This document shows, in pieces, positions 7,279 through 11,213 of a stretch of 11,213 nt of DNA (position 1 is the stretch's first letter; each line of letters begins with the position of its first letter). The DNA is taken from positions 1 to 11,213 of the forward strand of contig RCNQ01000194.1 of the NCBI GenBank assembly GCA_003731675.1. Direction: 5' to 3'. Position numbers and translations under genes: made by a program. The notes beneath the pieces are model-generated. The model searched no databases. It was given only the letters and a program-made list of their open reading frames with translations, and was not told the origin of the DNA. The DNA is from Bacteroidetes/Chlorobi group bacterium ChocPot_Mid (GTDB lineage: Bacteria; Bacteroidota; Ignavibacteria; Kapaibacteriales; UBA2268).

Positions 7279-7593
7279 CTATTTCTTTTCAGGATTTTCC
7301 TTTTTCACTTCAGTTTTGCTTTTGCAGCATTCTTTCTTTGCATGGTCACATTCTTTTTTTGCTTCCTCGCATTTTGCCTTTGCTTCTTTTGATTCTTCCT
7401 TGCATTCCTTCTTTGCTTCATCACACTTTGCTTTTACATCACTGCAACATTTCTTTGCTTCAGCTTTTGTGCAACATTCCTTCTTTACTTCTTTGGTCTC
7501 TTTTACTGGTTTCTTGTCCTGAGCCAAAGCAGTAGCAGATATCATTATGAAGCTAAGCAATAAAATACTTAGAACTTTACTTAAATTTTTCAT
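7279..7593 (-). CDS. Exported Cys/Lys/Glu-rich helical protein with a cysteine stripe
   Basis: This 104-residue protein has a clear signal peptide (residues 1-24, SATALA before Q25). The 80-residue mature part contains 27 Lys, 16 Glu, 4 Asp and 10 Cys (40, 41, 49, 50, 57, 64, 75, 82, 89, 90). An (E/H)(A/V)KK(E)C unit recurs at 35-40, 45-50, 59-64, 77-82 and 84-89; a last copy at 95-100 reads EVKKEN, with Asn in the Cys place. KAKC-(D/E)-EAKKEC occurs twice, 18 residues apart. Cysteines 50, 57, 64, 75, 82 and 89 are spaced 7, 7, 11, 7 and 7, so on an ideal helix they fall within about a 60-degree arc. GAGGTG 5 bases before the ATG is a strong ribosome binding site. I do not recognise a named family. 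Metal binding, thiol buffering or disulfide-linked helix packing are possible. The reading frame on the other strand is a low-complexity shadow. Confidence 0.82.
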   Translation of the reverse strand: MKNLSKVLSILLLSFIMISATALAQDKKPVKETKEVKKECCTKAEAKKCCSDVKAKCDEAKKECKEESKEAKAKCEEAKKECDHAKKECCKSKTEVKKENPEKK

Positions 7594-7655
7594 TAAAACA
7601 CCTCGAAATATATTTTTAAAATTATTAATTATACCTTTTTTAAAAACTTAATATA

Positions 7656-7663
7656 CAAAATTA
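7656..7663 (-). promoter_or_regulatory. Possible -7 box (TAnnTTTG) for the Cys-rich gene
   Basis: On the minus strand these bases read TAATTTTG, matching the Bacteroidota -7 consensus, about 62 bases before the Cys-rich gene's ATG and just after the stop of the upstream S41-family gene. No clear -33 TTTG is seen. It would allow expression of the Cys-rich gene apart from its upstream neighbour; chance occurrence is likely enough in this AT-rich DNA to keep confidence low. Confidence 0.25.
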
Positions 7664-7666
7664 ATA

Positions 7667-10489
7667 TTATTTAACGAATAAGCCATAAACATATTCTAAA
7701 ACTTCATCTCTTCCTTTGATAATATACTCCATTTTAGGTGAAATTTTAATGTCAGGTTCTATCCCTTTCTTGAAATCAATATTGCTACCCGGTAGCTCAA
7801 CAAGCATTGCTACAATCGAAGCATTAAATTCTCCAGGCAAATTTATCCCTAAAACTTCATCTGCTGTTCCCGAACTGACTGAACCGACTAATTTACCGAT
7901 TTTATATCTTTTTGCTAAAGAAGCTATGATTTCTGCACCTCCTGATGTCCTCTCATCAATTAGAAAATAAACATTAGTTTTAATGTAAGGATTCATTGGC
8001 TTTATTTCTTCACCTATTTCAAACCATGTACAGGGTTTGCCTCCGGGCTTTGTGAATACAGGATACTTCCTTGATACCGAACTAATCTTTGCATTCAAGA
8101 ACATCCCTAAAAACTCCGGTGTATTTGCTGAATAACCCCGTAAATCAAAAATTATGTTCTTTGCTTTAGGCAATCTATCTTTAATATCATTTACAATGTT
8201 TTTCATTCCCCTGTCGGTAATCCTTGTAAGGTCAAAGTAATAAGAGTCATCATTGATGATATGAAATTGTGGTAAACGAATTTCTTCAATCTCATAAACA
8301 TTGTGGCTTTTCTTCAAATTCACCTGCTTAGTCTCATTGTCAGGAGTCATTATCTCAAGTATGACTTCTTCGTCTTTGTCACCGGCTCTTAAAAGTGCGG
8401 CTGACCTTAATTTTTTCCATTGTAATGACCCCGTATTAATCTCCGCTAAATTTTTTGCCAGTTCTTCAGGAGTTTTCCCGTTTATTTTCTTAACAACTGA
8501 ACCCAAAGGAATACCATTCAATGTGTCTTCATTCTGATAAATCACCAAATCGTTACCAACCCACTTCCACAGCAAAGGCAATCCATAAATTATCTCATTG
8601 TTGTTCAACCATGCTCTTGCCTGACCATCATTGATTTTTGCTAACATACGGTTTAATACATTTATGAATTCTTTGCCCGAACTTACAGCAGATTGCTCCA
8701 ACCCTTCATTTAGGATTTCTTCCCACTTCAAATTCTCATTAACCCCTATTGCAAAATGCCTGTTGACATTCCAAAGCAAAGTGAAAACTGCAAAGCGTGA
8801 ATATCTATCACCCGGATTCATTATAAAATCGTTTGTCCGCAGTTGGGCGATTTTCTGATTTGTAGGTTTAGGTAAAGTCCCTGCTGAATCAACAAAATTA
8901 TTCAAAGGCATATTTACCCATAAATCCTGACCAATTTCAAATCTAATATCCTCGCTTAATTTGGGCATTATAATCCTTGTTCTCTCATCAGTATTAATCT
9001 GCAACGAAGATTTTCCCTGATATTTCTCTGTATTCGAGGTCTTGCATGTATAACCAGCTTTTGTTGCTGACTCAGGAAAAGTCCAGCCAAGCAAAATACC
9101 GCTTGAAGCTATATCCTCAAAATCCGGGTTTTTCAGATAATTCTTTTCAAGTTCCTTACCATTCTCAACAATTTTCAAAGAAGTATTATCAAACCATACC
9201 TTGCCATCACCAAGCATAACCAAACCTAACCTTATTATCGAAGCATTTTTGGGTACATCTGCTTCAAGTGAATGCAAAGTCCATTTTGTATCTTTAATCG
9301 GGGCTTCGTCAATCGTTGTATTGAATAATACTACTTCCTTGTCAGCGTCATCAATGCCAATCCAAAGCTGAGCATGACCTTCCGGCTGGTAAGTATCTGT
9401 TTTTACATAAGCAGAAAACCTTATTTTCTTACCCTTTAAAGCCAAAGCATCAACCACCTGAATACAAGGTCCTTCTCTTTGCCTGGTCGGCAAATAGATA
9501 TTCTTTAACTGATTAGAAAAATTCTTGACAGGTATTCCCAAATATGCACCTATATGTAGCCACGACAAAGCAATATCTTTCAATGCTTCTGGTGGTTTTT
9601 GTCTTTTTTCGAAATTTTGCCTGTTTTTGCCCTCGTAAATTGATAATCCAGGTGCTATCGGAAGAAATAATTTGTTCAATCTGTCAGTTAACTCCTGTTT
9701 GCTTCCAGCTTGCTCAATATATTGAACACCATTCAGGGCAAAACTCTCCCAGTCATTATCGGCTACCTCAAAGCCAGGGTAAAAATATCTTACATATCCA
9801 AATAGTCTCGCAAATGCAGACAGATTTTCAAGTTGCTGTGGGCTAAGAGGATTTGTATTTGTTACATTCAGTTCAGTATATTCTTTGTCATATTCGAATG
9901 AAGCATCATCAATAAGTATATACCCAAAACCGGAAAGTAAAAAACCATAGTTGATAATATCTGCTTCTTTATCAATCAAACACGTTATTTCGTAGTAATG
10001 CCACCCTTTAACCAATGTAATAGAATCACTTATAAAGTTTTCAGACGGTTTTTCTGATTTGAAATGAGTTGTCAGTCGCAACCTGCAATTAGCACTATCG
10101 CTAAGATTTTCTGTGAATATTGCGGCTCGGAATTTAACCTTTTTATTCCTATAGTCCTTAGCATCAATAGCTTGATAAACAAATCCATAAGTATCCTCAA
10201 ATATTACTGATGAATCAGGGGAACTTACAGTGTCTATTATTGCTTCGAAGCTGAATTGTAGTGAATTTCTGCCAGTCAGTGCAGTTTGAGTATTTGTACC
10301 TGCTTTGAAACCTTTGTCAGTAAATTTCTTTGCCATCGTCCATCCCTTAGGCAATAACCCGTTAACTCCTTCTTCAAAATTAAGGTTATAAGGTTGCAAA
10401 AGTCTTTCAACAGCAGATAATTTTGTAAGTGAACCTAAAATAAGTATGATGATAACTGTCAGCTCAATTAAATTTGTTTTCTTAATCAT
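7667..10489 (-). CDS. Large exported S41-family peptidase-like protein, probably with a degenerate active site
   Basis: This 940-residue protein has a signal peptide or anchor (hydrophobic core about 10-21, KLSA before residue 27). Beta-rich jelly-roll-like regions follow at about 34-200 (LNFEEGVNG, GWTM, LIDDASFEY), 340-440 (GKVWFDNTSL at 429-438) and 448-510 (KNPDFED, LLGWTF). The S41-type core starts with LFGYVRYFYPGFE (229-241) and continues with INDGQA (619-624), a PDZ-like stretch (about 646-716), NIIFDLRGY (778-786), DERTSGGAEII (845-855), VGSVSSGT (868-875) and GRDEVLE (926-932). The order and spacing match tricorn/IRBP-type S41 peptidases. As I remember that subfamily, it has His where Y237 and Q623 stand and a catalytic Ser three residues before the Glu of the Ser motif; here that place is G850, with S849 next to it. 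It may therefore be inactive or altered. GGGAG precedes the ATG closely. It follows the OmpA-like gene by 44 bases, probably in one operon. Confidence 0.82.
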   Translation of the reverse strand: MIKKTNLIELTVIIILILGSLTKLSAVERLLQPYNLNFEEGVNGLLPKGWTMAKKFTDKGFKAGTNTQTALTGRNSLQFSFEAIIDTVSSPDSSVIFEDTYGFVYQAIDAKDYRNKKVKFRAAIFTENLSDSANCRLRLTTHFKSEKPSENFISDSITLVKGWHYYEITCLIDKEADIINYGFLLSGFGYILIDDASFEYDKEYTELNVTNTNPLSPQQLENLSAFARLFGYVRYFYPGFEVADNDWESFALNGVQYIEQAGSKQELTDRLNKLFLPIAPGLSIYEGKNRQNFEKRQKPPEALKDIALSWLHIGAYLGIPVKNFSNQLKNIYLPTRQREGPCIQVVDALALKGKKIRFSAYVKTDTYQPEGHAQLWIGIDDADKEVVLFNTTIDEAPIKDTKWTLHSLEADVPKNASIIRLGLVMLGDGKVWFDNTSLKIVENGKELEKNYLKNPDFEDIASSGILLGWTFPESATKAGYTCKTSNTEKYQGKSSLQINTDERTRIIMPKLSEDIRFEIGQDLWVNMPLNNFVDSAGTLPKPTNQKIAQLRTNDFIMNPGDRYSRFAVFTLLWNVNRHFAIGVNENLKWEEILNEGLEQSAVSSGKEFINVLNRMLAKINDGQARAWLNNNEIIYGLPLLWKWVGNDLVIYQNEDTLNGIPLGSVVKKINGKTPEELAKNLAEINTGSLQWKKLRSAALLRAGDKDEEVILEIMTPDNETKQVNLKKSHNVYEIEEIRLPQFHIINDDSYYFDLTRITDRGMKNIVNDIKDRLPKAKNIIFDLRGYSANTPEFLGMFLNAKISSVSRKYPVFTKPGGKPCTWFEIGEEIKPMNPYIKTNVYFLIDERTSGGAEIIASLAKRYKIGKLVGSVSSGTADEVLGINLPGEFNASIVAMLVELPGSNIDFKKGIEPDIKISPKMEYIIKGRDEVLEYVYGLFVK

Positions 10490-10533
10490 TGTTCTCCCTA
10501 AGTTACATTTATCCAGTTTGATTAATAAATCGT

Positions 10534-11213
10534 TTATTTATCAGAAATATTTTTAATTCTTACGATAACAGCTCTGTTCATCATTCTTCCATAAGGATTT
10601 TCATTTGAAAAGAAATAATCCTTTGGGATATTTATCTGCACCTTGTCTTTGTTTAGCCCCAAAAGAGCAATAGCAGAGCTTGCCCTTGCATTTGCCAGTC
10701 TCAAATTATGTTCTTCCGTTCCAAGAAAATCATATAAAGGGATAATTTCAACGAGTTCCCCGTTCTGATATGCCTTGCTTATTTGCTGGACAGCGTTTTT
10801 ATTAACATAAGAAAATTCAGCTTTATCAAATTCACAATATCCAAGAGTGAATTGACGGACATAATTTGTTTCCTCAAAATCTGAGATAACATTTTCAAAC
10901 ACACCATCAGTAATTAATGTAGCTGAATATGGTATCTTGTATTTTACCGTTTTACTCATCTCCATTATATCAGTAGCTTTTGCCTCAAATTCCAGTTTGT
11001 TACCCAGCAGTTTCAAATCGTCTGCTTTAAACATAAAATGACTTTTCCCCTGAGGAAATGAATGCAAAACCTTTTTTTCTGCTGAAACGTTACCTGAAAA
11101 TTCCTTTATTTTACAATCAGATACAACTTCCGTCTCAATCTCAATCTTTACAGGTTCCACAATAAACTTTTGTGTAGTATCACTCCTGTGAGAAATAATT
11201 TCAGTACCATCAG
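10534..11213 (-). CDS. OmpA-like peptidoglycan-binding C-terminal domain, 5' end beyond the window
   Basis: This is the last 225 residues of a longer protein; the frame stays open to the window edge. A GTG at 11158-11160 could be read as a start, but it has no special ribosome binding site and sits inside an open frame, so I treat the gene as partial. The N-terminal half of the fragment is beta-rich, with no recognised domain. Fragment residues about 122-221 form an OmpA-like domain: YCEFDKAEFSYVNKNAVQQI, then YDFLGTEEHNLRLANARA and, near the end, MMNRAVIVRI. Asp161 and Arg176 are 15 residues apart, as are the diaminopimelate-binding Asp and Arg of E. coli OmpA, with Gly and Asn at the matching positions between them. 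NRA replaces the usual NRR. The protein probably anchors an outer-membrane or surface structure to peptidoglycan. The S41-family gene follows 44 bases downstream. Confidence 0.82.
   Translation of the reverse strand, partial: DGTEIISHRSDTTQKFIVEPVKIEIETEVVSDCKIKEFSGNVSAEKKVLHSFPQGKSHFMFKADDLKLLGNKLEFEAKATDIMEMSKTVKYKIPYSATLITDGVFENVISDFEETNYVRQFTLGYCEFDKAEFSYVNKNAVQQISKAYQNGELVEIIPLYDFLGTEEHNLRLANARASSAIALLGLNKDKVQINIPKDYFFSNENPYGRMMNRAVIVRIKNISDK

Noticed and set aside
7316..7535. Two plus-strand open frames of 65-68 codons (rich in His, Ser, Phe or Leu) across the Cys-rich gene
   Set aside because: They are antisense to a gene with a signal peptide and strong ribosome binding site; their low complexity mirrors the Lys/Glu/Cys repeats.
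7716..9846. Plus-strand frames of 75-100 codons opposite the S41-family gene
   Set aside because: They are antisense to a long conserved frame and show no coherent protein features.
1..11213. CRISPR array, tRNA/rRNA genes, insertion sequence, prophage or toxin-antitoxin pair
   Set aside because: I saw no regularly spaced direct repeats, cloverleaf sequences, transposase or integrase motifs, or paired small toxin-like genes.

Overview
The window is AT-rich and dense in genes for exported proteins. Two proteins end in Bacteroidota-type T9SS (Por) C-terminal sorting domains. One of these also carries choice-of-anchor-D-like repeats behind an IgGFc-binding-like module, a combination I associate with the Ignavibacteria/Kapabacteria side of the Bacteroidota-Chlorobi group. 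That placement is inference; no rRNA or tRNA is present. I see no CRISPR array, integrase, transposase or phage gene, so this looks like ordinary chromosome with several poorly characterised secreted proteins.

Layout. (1) 2..760 (+): 3' part of an APC-superfamily amino acid permease, ended by a hairpin (768..793) shared with the convergent next gene. (2) 821..3595 (-): 924-residue secreted T9SS protein. (3) 3596..3905: a 310-base gap holding a divergent promoter region, a possible 57-residue membrane peptide (3725..3898, +) and an imperfect hairpin. (4) 3906..4640 (-): small secreted T9SS protein with a Cys cluster. (5) 4807..5313 and 5364..7223 (+): a TlpA-like thiol-disulfide protein followed 50 bases later by an MsbA-like ABC exporter, ended by a strong bidirectional hairpin. 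(6) 7279..7593, 7667..10489 and 10534..11213 (-): from upstream to downstream, the OmpA-like C-terminus of a cell-wall-anchored protein cut by the window edge, a large S41-family peptidase-like protein, and a very Cys/Lys/Glu-rich exported protein.

Working together. The shared theme is the cell envelope: outer-membrane/peptidoglycan anchoring (OmpA-like), secreted surface proteins (T9SS clients), a lipid-type exporter, and extracytoplasmic thiol chemistry (TlpA plus two Cys-rich exported proteins). No single pathway can be proven from the sequence.

Most worth a second look: the 104-residue protein at 7279..7593, whose cysteines form a stripe along a predicted charged helix, and the S41-family protein at 7667..10489, whose active-site signature positions look substituted, suggesting a pseudopeptidase.
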